Positions 27,415-36,344 of a stretch of DNA of 64,000 nt are shown piece after piece; positions within the stretch are counted from its first letter, which is position 1, and the number at the start of each line of letters is the position of its first letter. The notes beneath the pieces are model-generated. The model did no database searches. It saw nothing but the letters and a program-made list of their open reading frames with translations, and was not told where the DNA came from. The stretch is from the NCBI GenBank assembly GCA_034429695.1, contig DAOUGC010000037.1:5325-69324 (forward strand). Direction: 5' to 3'. Made by a program: the position numbers and the translations under genes. The DNA is from DAOUGC01 sp034429695 (GTDB lineage Bacteria > Chloroflexota > Anaerolineae > Anaerolineales > Anaerolineaceae).

Positions 27415-28659
27415 TTATTCGGCCGGAACGCTCTGGCCTTCCATACCCTCAAGCAACTGCGGCAGGTACCAAATCTGCTGATCGGTGGCAACAGCGCCAT
27501 CCGCCAGATATTCGCTGCCGTCCTGCAGGTTGATGGGGCCGGTCCACAGGTTCAGACCACCAGCCAGTTCAGCAATGAAGGCATCCACACCGGCAGCCGC
27601 TTCCTCGGTGAGGGCAGCGCCCTTCATAAAGCCGATCATGGAGGTGTCTTTGTTGTTAATGTCAGCCCAATCGGGGCCAATCCACTGCCAGTCGGCGTCA
27701 TTCTGACCAGCCATCAGCTCTTTGATGCTTTCCATGTATGCAGGGCCCCAGTTGAAATAGGGGACGCCCAGGCAGACATCGGGGTTCTCATCGCAAGCAC
27801 CAACATAGTCGTACGGAATGGCCGCAACATCCATGCCATTGCCCTTCATCTTGCCGGCTTCCACCAGACCTTCGGTGGTGTCAATACCGCTGATGACCAC
27901 ATCGTAGCCGCTGTTATAGAAATCATCGGCAACCTGGGTGGGGTCAGAGGTGACACCGGGGATGTTGAACCAGAAACCAATCCAGGTGACCTTGAACTGC
28001 AGCTCAGCGGGGTCCTTGCCAGCGGTTTCCCAGCAATGGCGGGCGCCCAGGTAAGCTGAGGCGGCCAGGCGGCGGGTTTCATCATTGATCAGGGGTCCAA
28101 GGTAACCGATCTGGCCGGTCTTGGTGGTCAGGGCAGCCGCGCAACCGGCAATCATCTTGCCGTATTCCATGCGGCCCATGATGTTGCTCATGTTGGCCAG
28201 GTCCTTGTACTCATTGCCCTCAGCCCAGGCGCTGTCGCCAGAGGCATGGATCACGGGCACATCGGGATGCGCCTGCGCGAATTCGATGGCCGAGTCCTTC
28301 ATGTCATCTGAGTTGAAGATGATCACCTTGGCGCCTTTGGAGAGCAGATCCTCTGCCAGTTGAGCCGGGGTGGTGCCGGGGCGGTCAGCCGAGTTTACCT
28401 TGTCCAGGTAAATCATCTCGGTGCCGGGCACATTGGCGACCACATATTCGCCAGCCTGATAATGAGCTTCGCTGTAGCCGTGGTCATTGTAAGGGCCAAC
28501 CAGCAGCATACCGAACTTGAAGGTCTCTGCAGCGGGTTCTTCTGCAGCGGGCTCCCCAGCAGCGGGCTCTTCAACAGCAGGCTGGGGCGCGCAAGCGGCC
28601 AGCGCAAATGCGGCAATCATCACGATGGCGAGCAAGCGCCACAAAACGTTCTTTTTCAT
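27415..28659 (-). CDS. BMP-family substrate-binding lipoprotein 1
   Basis: A 414-residue lipoprotein. Signal peptide with lipobox AFALAAC, then a stalk of repeated EEPAAGEPAAEEPAAE, then the BMP (basic membrane protein, Med) periplasmic-binding fold: FGMLLVGPYNDHGYSEAHYQAGEYV, KGAKVIIFNSDDMKDS, HASGDSAW and YDVVISGIDTTEG. Homologues bind nucleosides. ATG 28659 follows GGAGGAGTAGAG. A 14-base perfect palindrome overlaps its promoter about 250 bases upstream. It is followed by the matching ATPase and permeases. Confidence 0.92.
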   Translation of the reverse strand: MKKNVLWRLLAIVMIAAFALAACAPQPAVEEPAAGEPAAEEPAAETFKFGMLLVGPYNDHGYSEAHYQAGEYVVANVPGTEMIYLDKVNSADRPGTTPAQLAEDLLSKGAKVIIFNSDDMKDSAIEFAQAHPDVPVIHASGDSAWAEGNEYKDLANMSNIMGRMEYGKMIAGCAAALTTKTGQIGYLGPLINDETRRLAASAYLGARHCWETAGKDPAELQFKVTWIGFWFNIPGVTSDPTQVADDFYNSGYDVVISGIDTTEGLVEAGKMKGNGMDVAAIPYDYVGACDENPDVCLGVPYFNWGPAYMESIKELMAGQNDADWQWIGPDWADINNKDTSMIGFMKGAALTEEAAAGVDAFIAELAGGLNLWTGPINLQDGSEYLADGAVATDQQIWYLPQLLEGMEGQSVPAE

Positions 28660-28908
28660 CTCTACTCCTCCAGATACTTCTTGATAGGTTGATCGACAAC
28701 GTTCTCTTCCGGTACTTGGAATGGTTTGCTTCTGCCAACCTCCTTTCACTGGAAAACGAAACGGAAACTCTGACTTCCTTGTCAGCCAGAAGCCTCCACG
28801 ACAGTTATCGAATATAGCTCAAGAACGGAGTCACAGTGTGGGTTTGGTCATCCACCACCATCCCCATTGGTGTAGGGATTCTACTACCAAACCTGTTCCT
28901 GTCCACCC

Positions 28909-28922
28909 CTTGTCTAGACAAG
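28909..28922. promoter_or_regulatory. Perfect 14-base palindrome, HutC/DasR-type operator candidate
   Basis: CTTGTCT-AGACAAG. It directly follows TATACT (minus strand, 28921-28926 overlap), a possible -10 for the binding-protein gene at 28659. GntR proteins of the UTRA (HutC) group commonly bind GT-N4-AC palindromes such as this, and one is encoded at 35572-36318. The remaining leader of about 250 bases to 28660 shows no gene. Confidence 0.65.
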
Positions 28923-28948
28923 TATAAATTTTTTAAGGTTGCCAAATC

Positions 28949-30130
28949 TTAAGGAATGTCAGCAATGACACCCTGTGCCCACCATTTCATGCATACGGTG
29001 CAACCCAGATTGCTCTCAGGAAATTGCACCAGATCCAGTTGTTGCAGGCGCTCCCCTTCCGGCAGGACCGTTTGACCATTCTGATCAATCAACGGGCCGG
29101 CGAATACATCAAACCGGTTGAGTTCGCCTCGCACCATCCGATCCAACGTATAGCGTACTTCGCTAATGACTTCCTCGGGCAAATCAGAAACGCCGGGTTG
29201 CAAATTCTCCCCCGCCATGAAGCCATACAGCCCAAGACCGCCCGAACTGGCTTCGAAATAATCCCATCCCGGACGGTAAGTGCCATTTCTCACCGATTCC
29301 GCCAGGTCAAGATACACCGGGCCCCAAATCCAGTACGGCGCGGTCAGGCAGCGGTCTGAAGTACAGCTTCCGGACCAGTCGTAAGTGATGGACCAGCGGC
29401 TCACATCCTCGGCGGCATCAGATACCGCGGGCGTATCAGCACCGGTCATCACCACCTGCGCTCCACGGTCAAACAGTGCAACCGCGGCTGCCTTTTCTTT
29501 TTGCGGGTCATGCCATGAATTGATCCACTCGACATCCATTTTGCAGCGCGGGCAGGTTTTGGTTACACCCAGCGCAAATGCATTCCCCAGACGGAATTCC
29601 TCAGGAATGGGAAAAGTCGCCATGTAACCCACCTGGCGATTGCCGTCCATTTCAGCCCGTGCACCCGCCAGCAAGCCGGAAAGATATTTCATATCTTCCA
29701 TGGCGCCCATTAAATTGCCGAAATTCATCCCATTTGATTTTTCACCCGTGATGGAGATGAACATGATGTCTGGATAGTCAGCGGCCACCACTTCCATGGG
29801 GTCCTGGTAACCGTAGGATGTACCAATAATCAGGTCGAAGCCCTTCTTTGCCAGCCCGTTGAAGACTGCCTCAGAGCTTTGATTGTCCGGGATGTTCTCA
29901 AGATAAACGGTATTCACATCAGACATGCGCTGGCTGACGTACTGCAAGCCCTCGTAATGCGCCTGAGACCAGCCCTCGTCATCATGCGGGCCGATCAAAA
30001 CCATGGCGATATTAAACCTGCCTTTTTCTATATCCGGGATGCCGCCGCGACTGGGACCTGAACAGGCTGGCAGCAGTGAAAGAATAAAGATTGAGATCAC
30101 CAACCACAAAAGGGCGGTATTTTTCTTCAT
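28949..30130 (-). CDS. BMP-family substrate-binding lipoprotein 2
   Basis: A 393-residue paralogue of the adjacent BMP lipoprotein. Signal peptide with lipobox LLPAC, then NIAMVLIGPHDDEGWSQAHYEGL, KKGFDLIIGTSYGYQDP, SITGEKSNGMNFGN and AQVVMTGADTPA. It has extra cysteines (CPRCK, CTSDRC and CTVC near the C-terminus) that the neighbour lacks at those places, which could form disulphides. The start follows GGAGCCCTC. It has its own spacing from carbamate kinase (205 bases with a large hairpin). Likely a second binding protein of different ligand range for the same importer. Confidence 0.88.
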   Translation of the reverse strand: MKKNTALLWLVISIFILSLLPACSGPSRGGIPDIEKGRFNIAMVLIGPHDDEGWSQAHYEGLQYVSQRMSDVNTVYLENIPDNQSSEAVFNGLAKKGFDLIIGTSYGYQDPMEVVAADYPDIMFISITGEKSNGMNFGNLMGAMEDMKYLSGLLAGARAEMDGNRQVGYMATFPIPEEFRLGNAFALGVTKTCPRCKMDVEWINSWHDPQKEKAAAVALFDRGAQVVMTGADTPAVSDAAEDVSRWSITYDWSGSCTSDRCLTAPYWIWGPVYLDLAESVRNGTYRPGWDYFEASSGGLGLYGFMAGENLQPGVSDLPEEVISEVRYTLDRMVRGELNRFDVFAGPLIDQNGQTVLPEGERLQQLDLVQFPESNLGCTVCMKWWAQGVIADIP

Positions 30131-30255
30131 GAGGGCTCCTGAAACTGCCTGGAAAGAATTACCTTACCATTGTACTGATTTCAAGATGCCAATCCTATTG
30201 ACGTTAAGCACTAATGTTAATCATCGCTCAGCAAAAATACCCTTGCTGATTTCCC

Positions 30256-30318
30256 GATCACCACAGAGCCGCCGAACCTGTCTTGTGCGCAGCCCCGGTT
30301 GCGCTCTGTGGTGATCGA
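30256..30318. repeat. Fifteen-base-pair perfect inverted repeat
   Basis: CGATCACCACAGAGC (30256-30270) and GCTCTGTGGTGATCG (30304-30318) with a 33-base GC-rich loop, 17 bases after the carbamate kinase stop and upstream of the second BMP gene. There is no T-run on either strand; an RNA-processing, stabilising or attenuating hairpin is possible. Confidence 0.8.
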
Positions 30319-30335
30319 CATTAATTGGGGACCAC

Positions 30336-31298
30336 TCAGGCGTTATCGGGCACAATCCATGTGCCGGTCTCACCTTTCAAAGCCCGTCCGATATTCTCAG
30401 GATTGGTGATCAGAGCCTGTTTGCCACCTGATTCCAGGAACCAGATGATGGCCTGGATCTTGGGAGCCATGGAACCCTTGGCAAAATGTGTTCCTTCAGC
30501 CAGGTACTGCCTGGCCTGTGACAGGGTGATGCGGTCCAGCCACTGCTGTTCCGGCTTGCCATAATTGATCGCCACTTTCTCCACAGCAGTGGAGATCAGC
30601 AGCAGGTCGGCGCCGATCAGGCGGGCGAGCAGGCTGCTGGCGAAGTCCTTGTCAATCACGGCTGCCGTGCCAACCAACTGACCAGCTTCGTTGCGAACAA
30701 CCGGGATGCCGCCGCCGCCAACCGTCACCACAATATGTCCGGCGGCGATCAGGGCCTTCACCGATTCCAGTTCAACCACTTCCTGCGGCAGGGGTGAGGC
30801 CACCACGCGACGCCAACCGCGCCCGGCGTCTTCAACCACATTCCAACCCAGGTCGTGTTCGCGCTGGCGGGCTTCGGCTTCATCCATAAAGCCGCCAATC
30901 GGTTTGGAGGGACTGGAGAAAGCCTTGTCATTGCGGTCCACCAGTACCTGGGTGATGACGGTGGAGACGGGTTTCTGAATGCCGCGCGCGGCGAGTTCAT
31001 TCTGGAGATTCTGCTGCAGGGCATAGCCAATGGCGCCCTGGCTGTCAGCCCCGCAAACATCCAGCGGAACTTCGTGCATGCCTTCCACTTTGTGGGCAAT
31101 TTCACTGCGGCGCAAAATGAAACCAACCTGGGGACCGTTGCCGTGACCAATGGCCACATCCCAACCGGCTTCGATCATGTCTGCGATGTGGTGGGTGGTC
31201 TCGCGGGCAGCGATGTACTGATCTTCCACCGTCTGATGCTTGTTGTCCTTGATCAGCGAGTTACCGCCAATTGCGACGACTGCGATTCTACGTGCCAT
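30336..31298 (-). CDS. arcC: Carbamate kinase (YqeA/ArcC)
   Basis: A 320-residue amino-acid-kinase-fold enzyme making ATP and carbamate from carbamoyl phosphate and ADP. Landmarks: VAIGGNSLIKD at the N-terminus, ATGHGNGPQVG-type IGHGNGPQVGFI, VTVGGGGIPVV and AVIDKDFASSLLA. It follows the YgeW-like carbamoyltransferase by 30 bases, which fits substrate-level phosphorylation at the end of the pathway. Start follows GAGAGGAATTGATTAC. Confidence 0.95.
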   Translation of the reverse strand: MARRIAVVAIGGNSLIKDNKHQTVEDQYIAARETTHHIADMIEAGWDVAIGHGNGPQVGFILRRSEIAHKVEGMHEVPLDVCGADSQGAIGYALQQNLQNELAARGIQKPVSTVITQVLVDRNDKAFSSPSKPIGGFMDEAEARQREHDLGWNVVEDAGRGWRRVVASPLPQEVVELESVKALIAAGHIVVTVGGGGIPVVRNEAGQLVGTAAVIDKDFASSLLARLIGADLLLISTAVEKVAINYGKPEQQWLDRITLSQARQYLAEGTHFAKGSMAPKIQAIIWFLESGGKQALITNPENIGRALKGETGTWIVPDNA

Positions 31299-31328
31299 GT
31301 AATCAATTCCTCTCTGATATTGTTAAGA

Positions 31329-32309
31329 CTAGCTCATGGTCAGCGCCATGACGGCCATCTGGGCGTGCATGCGGTTCTCAGCCTCATCATACACAACCGA
31401 GTTGGGGCCGTCGATCACGGCGTCTGTAACTTCAATATTGCGGTCGGCGGGCAGCGGGTGCATGTAAATGGCATCCGGCTTGGCAAGCGCCATACGCCGT
31501 TCGTCGGTGATCCAGCTTTCGTAGCGCTTGATGATCTCGGCGCCTTCCTCCGGATTGGGCGTGTGCACCATGGCGCCCCACGACTTGGGATAAACAATGT
31601 CAGCGTCGCGGAAGGCTTCGTCCATGTCTTCCACCACTTCAAAGCCGGTGCCGAACTTGCGCGCCTGCTCGCGAGCCATGTCCATGATCTCGGGCATCAG
31701 GCGGAATTCAGGCGGATGCGCCAGCACAACATCCATGCCAAAGCGCGGCATCTGCAGGATCAGGCTTTGCGGTACGCTCATGGGTTTCTGATAACTGGCG
31801 GCATAAGCCCAGCTCACCACCATCTTCTTGCGGCGCAGGTCACGGCCCTTCTTCTCGATAATGGTCATCAGGTCGGCCAGGCACTGGAAGGGATGGTATA
31901 CGTCGCACTGCATGTTCAACAGCGGAACACGAGAGTATTTTGCCACCTCGTTGAGGTAACCATTACCGATGCCCCAATCGCAGTGGCGAATGGCGATGCC
32001 GTCAAAGTAACGCCCATAGATCTCGCCGATTTCCTTGGCGGTGTCGCCGTGGGAAATCTGGGTGGTTTTGGATTCAATAAAGGCAGCATGCCCGCCCAGG
32101 TGAGCCATGCCGGCCTCAAAAGAACCGCGGGTGCGCGTGCTGCTAAAGAAGAACAACATGGCCAGCACCTTGTCGCGCAGATACGGGGTCAACTCGTTTA
32201 AAGCCCGCTTGCGTTTCAGGTCAAAAGCCACATCCAGAACGGTTTCCACTTCTTCCTTGCTGAAGTCAAGGTCGCCGATGAGGTCCCGTCCACGTAAAAA
32301 TGTTTGCAT
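31329..32309 (-). CDS. ygeW: YgeW-like carbamoyltransferase
   Basis: A 326-residue aspartate/ornithine carbamoyltransferase family enzyme. Carbamoyl-phosphate loop FSSTRTRGSFE, HPFQCLADLMT, then SWAYAASYQKPMSVPQS in place of the ornithine/aspartate loop, and MHPLPADRNIEV near the C-terminus. These match the YgeW/knotted branch rather than ArgF (D-x-x-x-S-M-G) or PyrB. In the purine cluster it probably phosphorolyses a carbamoylated intermediate to carbamoyl phosphate. It is shorter than E. coli YgeW (about 396). The gene lies after the large membrane protein and before carbamate kinase. Confidence 0.87.
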   Translation of the reverse strand: MQTFLRGRDLIGDLDFSKEEVETVLDVAFDLKRKRALNELTPYLRDKVLAMLFFFSSTRTRGSFEAGMAHLGGHAAFIESKTTQISHGDTAKEIGEIYGRYFDGIAIRHCDWGIGNGYLNEVAKYSRVPLLNMQCDVYHPFQCLADLMTIIEKKGRDLRRKKMVVSWAYAASYQKPMSVPQSLILQMPRFGMDVVLAHPPEFRLMPEIMDMAREQARKFGTGFEVVEDMDEAFRDADIVYPKSWGAMVHTPNPEEGAEIIKRYESWITDERRMALAKPDAIYMHPLPADRNIEVTDAVIDGPNSVVYDEAENRMHAQMAVMALTMS

Positions 32310-32371
32310 TCCCTTTTCTCCTTGTTTGATTTTTTGATAATCGTCGCCGCCGTTCGAAAATGAATTTCCGG

Positions 32372-34354
32372 TTAACGACAGCCGAAATTGGTCAACATCA
32401 CCTGAGCGTCGGCACTTAATTCAGGTTGCGCGCCGATCCGCTCCCACGTCTGGCACAGATTGCGGGCAAAACGCCCGTCATCAGCCACCACCTGACTCCA
32501 CGCACTGGCGTTTTCCATGTCGCCGGAATGGGCAAACCCTTCCACGAAAGGCAGCAATTCAAATGGGTCGCGCCCATCCGTGCCAAGCTCACCCGCCTGG
32601 GTGGCCAGTTCTCCTGCCTGTTCCCAGTCACCGAATTGCACTGCCAGTGCAGCGCGTTCATACAGATAACACCAGCCGTGTTCGGGTTCATTCCCCAACA
32701 CCACAGGGGGTGCTGCCTGCCCGGAAAGGTCGATCACCCCCGGGTTTGAGAGAACACGGGTCTGCACCACGGTTTCCGGCAAGCCGGGGTAATCCTCGTC
32801 AGGGCGCAACACATGCAGGCAGCCGCCCGGCTGGTTGTGAACCACCAGTACATCATCGGTGCTGCCGGTAAATCCATACCCACGGTAACTGTGCTGTACC
32901 GGCAAGCCTTTCTCAGCCCGTTCGATCTGGCTGCCAAGGCGCAGCGACAGATCGAAGTACTTGTACTCCTGCTGGTACTGGCGCAGATCGGGCGCATAGG
33001 TCCAGTTGAGCAGCGGGGTCAGGTCGTTGTCTGAAAAGCGAAATAACGGTATCGCATCGGACGCGATAATCGTCCCACTTTTTAATTGCGGTGCGCGCCA
33101 GGTCAACTGCCAGAAGTAATCGTTGAGCGCCTGCTGTTCCCCACGATACACCAGCGCGTTGCGGTACTGCACGCCAATACTCAACCCGAAGATCAGCGCC
33201 AGCAGCACGGTATGAAAGCGGCGCTGGATGATCAGGTGTATCAGCACCACCAGTAGCAGACACGCACCCGGCATGAAAGGCAGCATCGAACGATCCCAGG
33301 GGAAGGCGATCTCCAGCGGGACGCCGGCGAACCAGATCGGCGCGCCGCCCACCAGCATGGAAAATACCCCCAGCAAACCGGCTTCCACTGCCCAGCGCTG
33401 GTTCCTGTCGTCCGCGCTCGCTTCGCTGTCCACCCTCAACATCGCAAAGGCGGAAAAAGCCGCCCCGGCCAGCACCAGCGCCAGGAACAGCAGCAGTGAG
33501 CCATCCTCCCCGGGCAGCACCAGCATCTGCCGCCAAGACTCAGCATTCACCGTCAGCAGATTGGTGAGGGCGCGTTTTGCCAGCCACACAATGCCTCTCA
33601 AAGGTGATTCCTGAAAGGCATTCAGCAATTGCGGCTGGTAAGTGGGAAACTTAAAGATGAACACGCGCCAGAAAGCAAACGCTGCGATCACCGCCAGAAA
33701 GGGCGCCCACTGCGCCGCAATGCGCCGCCACAGGTTGCGCCCGGGCAACTGCCCGCGTAAAACGCGCCACAGCAACACAGGCCGCAGCAGCTCCAGCCCG
33801 GCAAAGTATTCCATCGAAAACAAACCAAAAGCTGTCAGCAGTGACAGCCCGTACAGCCAGGCAAACGCCCTGCGCCGCCCTGCCTGCCATGCCTGCGCCG
33901 CCATCAGCATGCTCAACAGGCTGAACAGGAACAGATTCAAAATGGTAAAGTGTAAAATGTACTGCACCGCAATGGGCTGCTGTACAAACCCCGGAAAAAC
34001 CACAAACAGCAGGGCTGCCCACCCCATCTGGCGTTCCTGTGCAGGGAACAAACGTTTAAGCACCAGCCAGAAGAGCACCCCGCTGGCCCAGCGCAGGATC
34101 AACAGAAAAACATGGTAGGGTGCAGCATTCTCCCCAAACAGGGGAGAGACCAGCCAGTACACCCAGCCGGAGAAGGGCCGGTCAGCGGCGACAAACTTAT
34201 GAAAACTCCATGCCCCCGCCGAGTGATAGTTGTGCAGGTAAAGCCAGTCATCGCCGTACAAACCAAACCACGGAATAAACACTCCGTAGGCCAGCAGTAC
34301 AGCGCCAAACAGCGCCAGGGGCGTCCAGGCTTTGGCGCGATCCAACCGGTGCAT
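32372..34354 (-). CDS. Large polytopic membrane protein, possible GT-C-type, in the purine operon
   Basis: A 660-residue protein with about ten to twelve membrane helices in residues 10-410 and a soluble C-terminal domain of about 230 residues. The first loop carries GLYGDDWLYLHNYH, an acidic pair where GT-C glycosyltransferases have their catalytic DD/DE. The C-terminal part (LYERAALAVQFGDWEQAGELATQAGELGTDGRD and following helices) resembles tetratricopeptide repeats. Its ATG directly abuts the YgeY stop (TAAATG), so it is translated with the catabolic operon, though no link to purines is apparent. Function unknown. Confidence 0.72.
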   Translation of the reverse strand: MHRLDRAKAWTPLALFGAVLLAYGVFIPWFGLYGDDWLYLHNYHSAGAWSFHKFVAADRPFSGWVYWLVSPLFGENAAPYHVFLLILRWASGVLFWLVLKRLFPAQERQMGWAALLFVVFPGFVQQPIAVQYILHFTILNLFLFSLLSMLMAAQAWQAGRRRAFAWLYGLSLLTAFGLFSMEYFAGLELLRPVLLWRVLRGQLPGRNLWRRIAAQWAPFLAVIAAFAFWRVFIFKFPTYQPQLLNAFQESPLRGIVWLAKRALTNLLTVNAESWRQMLVLPGEDGSLLLFLALVLAGAAFSAFAMLRVDSEASADDRNQRWAVEAGLLGVFSMLVGGAPIWFAGVPLEIAFPWDRSMLPFMPGACLLLVVLIHLIIQRRFHTVLLALIFGLSIGVQYRNALVYRGEQQALNDYFWQLTWRAPQLKSGTIIASDAIPLFRFSDNDLTPLLNWTYAPDLRQYQQEYKYFDLSLRLGSQIERAEKGLPVQHSYRGYGFTGSTDDVLVVHNQPGGCLHVLRPDEDYPGLPETVVQTRVLSNPGVIDLSGQAAPPVVLGNEPEHGWCYLYERAALAVQFGDWEQAGELATQAGELGTDGRDPFELLPFVEGFAHSGDMENASAWSQVVADDGRFARNLCQTWERIGAQPELSADAQVMLTNFGCR

Positions 34355-35557
34355 TTACTTCACCAGCGCGGGCAGAATGGCGTAGAACTCGGTGGCTTTG
34401 ACCACTTCCTCCAGGTTCACGCGGTCCATGACGGTATGCGCGGTTTCTTCATCACCCGGCGCAAACCCGATGGCAGGAATGCCCGCCTTGCCAGCCCAGT
34501 AGATGCCGTTGGTACTGAAATTCCACTTGCCCGCCGGTGCATCCGGCAGACCGATCATGCGGCGCGCCTGCTGTCCGGCCTGTACCAGGGCATGGTCCTC
34601 ATCCAGCGCCCAGGCAGGGAAGTACTTGTCCACCGGGAAAACAAAGCCGGTGTAGGATGGTTCATCGTAGAAAAGCTCCTCCACCGTCACGCTGTCGGCA
34701 TATTCAGCCGGGATCAACGCGCGCACCTGCTCGATGGCCTGTTCCTTGGTTTCGCCAAAGGTCATGCGGCGGTCAATAAAGATCACCGCCTCGTCCGGTA
34801 CAGCATTGATGCTGGGCGTCTTCACAGTCATGTCAGACACGGTGATCTTGCCATGCCCCAGGAAGGGATGGTCGCCCAGCGCCGGTTCCAACGCAGCGAT
34901 TCCGGCGATCACGGGCAGCAACTTGTAAATGGCATTGTCACCCAGATGGTTGCTGGCAGCATGAGCGCTGCGGCCCTTGGCGGTCACCTTGAGCTCAATA
35001 CGCCCCTTGTGCCCGCGATACACCTGCATTTTGGTGGGTTCGCCAATGACTACAAAATCGGGACGCACCTTGGGGTCCACCTCAACAAATGAGTTGGGGG
35101 CAATCCCGTCGCACCACTCTTCCATATTGCCGTAGTAATACACGGTCCATCCGTCCAGCAAGCCCAGGTCGCGGGCAATCGCCAGACCATGGATCATGCC
35201 GGGGGTGGATTGTTTTTCGTCGCTTGCGCCGCGCCCGTACAGGAAACCATCCTCAATCTTGCCGGTGAAGGGGTCCCAGCTCCAGGCAGCCGGGTCGCCG
35301 ATGCCCACGGTATCAATGTGCGAGTCATAAACCATCACGCGGGGACCGGTTCCGATGCGGCCAAAAATATTGCCCATGCAATCAAAACGCACTTCATCAA
35401 ACTTCAACTTGCGCATTTCTTCGGCTATGCGCTCACCCACCGGGCCAATTTGCGAGTCCATGCTGGGGATGGCGACAATTTCGCGCATGAACTGAATAAT
35501 GGCATCCCGCTGCATTTCAACCTGTTGATGTATGCTGTTCACAACGTCCGCGTTCAA
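34355..35557 (-). CDS. ygeY: YgeY-like M20 metallohydrolase
   Basis: A 400-residue M20/peptidase T-like zinc hydrolase. Metal ligands: DSHIDTVG, GRGASDEKQ, NMEEWCDG-type Glu pair and a late HTVM His. GIGDPAAWSWDPFTG and FSTNGIYWAGKAGIP match the selenium-metabolism hydrolase YgeY closely. Its role in the purine cluster is cleavage of an open-chain intermediate. Start uncertain: TTG 35557 stands 5 bases after GGAGG, while a GTG at 35569 in frame lacks a ribosome binding site. It lies just after the GntR stop. Confidence 0.9.
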   Translation of the reverse strand: MNADVVNSIHQQVEMQRDAIIQFMREIVAIPSMDSQIGPVGERIAEEMRKLKFDEVRFDCMGNIFGRIGTGPRVMVYDSHIDTVGIGDPAAWSWDPFTGKIEDGFLYGRGASDEKQSTPGMIHGLAIARDLGLLDGWTVYYYGNMEEWCDGIAPNSFVEVDPKVRPDFVVIGEPTKMQVYRGHKGRIELKVTAKGRSAHAASNHLGDNAIYKLLPVIAGIAALEPALGDHPFLGHGKITVSDMTVKTPSINAVPDEAVIFIDRRMTFGETKEQAIEQVRALIPAEYADSVTVEELFYDEPSYTGFVFPVDKYFPAWALDEDHALVQAGQQARRMIGLPDAPAGKWNFSTNGIYWAGKAGIPAIGFAPGDEETAHTVMDRVNLEEVVKATEFYAILPALVK

Positions 35558-35571
35558 ATCATCCTCCACGA

Positions 35572-36318
35572 TTAAACTGAGTGCGTCTCGCCCACCCGGC
35601 GCACCAGGTGGAACCGGAAGTAACCCGGCAGGAAATAACTGTATGAAAGGTCAACCGCTCTGCCCATGCTGGTATACAGGAGCGCGGAGAAATGCAACAA
35701 AACATCACCCCGCTGGATTTCCAACATGCGCGCGATTTCAGATGGCGTCGCCACAGCGCGGATCTCGGTTAACGAGTTGGTCAGGTCAAGGCTGCCCTGT
35801 TTCAGGAGAAAATCAAGCACGGAACCGGTGAAGCCGTCGCGCAGATCCTGCGGGTCCAGAATATCATCCGGCAGAATATCGATCAGGTAAGCCACAGGGC
35901 GGTCATCAGCCATGATCACACGGCTCACCTTAATCAGCGGTGTACCCACTTCCACTTTCAATTCACCGGCCTGTTCGCTGTTGGCTTCAATGCGCTCGAT
36001 GTTCAGATCGCCCATGGACACATTGAGTTGAATCTTGTTCGCCAGCGTCTCAATGCTTTGCAGCACCTCGAGGCCGCTATCAATGATGTGGGAATTACTG
36101 ACCACAAACGTGCCCACCCCCTGCCTGCGCCTGATCAAGCCCTGGCCCTCAAAGGTACGCATGGCTTCACGCAGGGTGGCGCGTGAAACCCCCAGTTGCT
36201 TGGCCAGATCCGGCTCTGCCGGTAAGCGTTCGCCCGGGGACGTGTTACTGATCAGCGTGGCCAGCTCCTGTTGCAGGCGGTGGAAGGGATGCACGGCTTC
36301 ACCACTCGATTTACTCAT
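35572..36318 (-). CDS. GntR family regulator, HutC/UTRA subfamily
   Basis: A 248-residue transcription factor. The N-terminal winged helix (residues about 10-75) contains PGERLPAEPDLAKQLGVSRATLREAMRTFEGQGLIRRRQGVGTFV. The rest is a UTRA ligand domain (PLIKVSRVIMADDRPVAYLIDILP, GDVLLHFSALLYTSMGRAVDLSYSYFLPGYFRFHLVRR). Ligands of this group are pathway metabolites such as urocanate or sugar phosphates; here a purine breakdown product is likely. It lies inside the block it probably controls, between adenine deaminase and ygeY. It starts after AGAGGATACGGA. Candidate operators: 18303, 23435, 28909, 39601 and 39643. Confidence 0.92.
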   Translation of the reverse strand: MSKSSGEAVHPFHRLQQELATLISNTSPGERLPAEPDLAKQLGVSRATLREAMRTFEGQGLIRRRQGVGTFVVSNSHIIDSGLEVLQSIETLANKIQLNVSMGDLNIERIEANSEQAGELKVEVGTPLIKVSRVIMADDRPVAYLIDILPDDILDPQDLRDGFTGSVLDFLLKQGSLDLTNSLTEIRAVATPSEIARMLEIQRGDVLLHFSALLYTSMGRAVDLSYSYFLPGYFRFHLVRRVGETHSV

Positions 36319-36344
36319 TCCGTATCCTCTCTACGCTGGTCGCG

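Noticed and set aside
30855..32201. 448-codon open frame on the plus strand
   Set aside because: It lies opposite carbamate kinase and the YgeW-like gene, which have full family motifs. The plus-strand frame has no family features or ribosome binding site.
34112..35092. 326-codon open frame on the plus strand
   Set aside because: Antisense to ygeY and the membrane protein; composition is that of a shadow frame.
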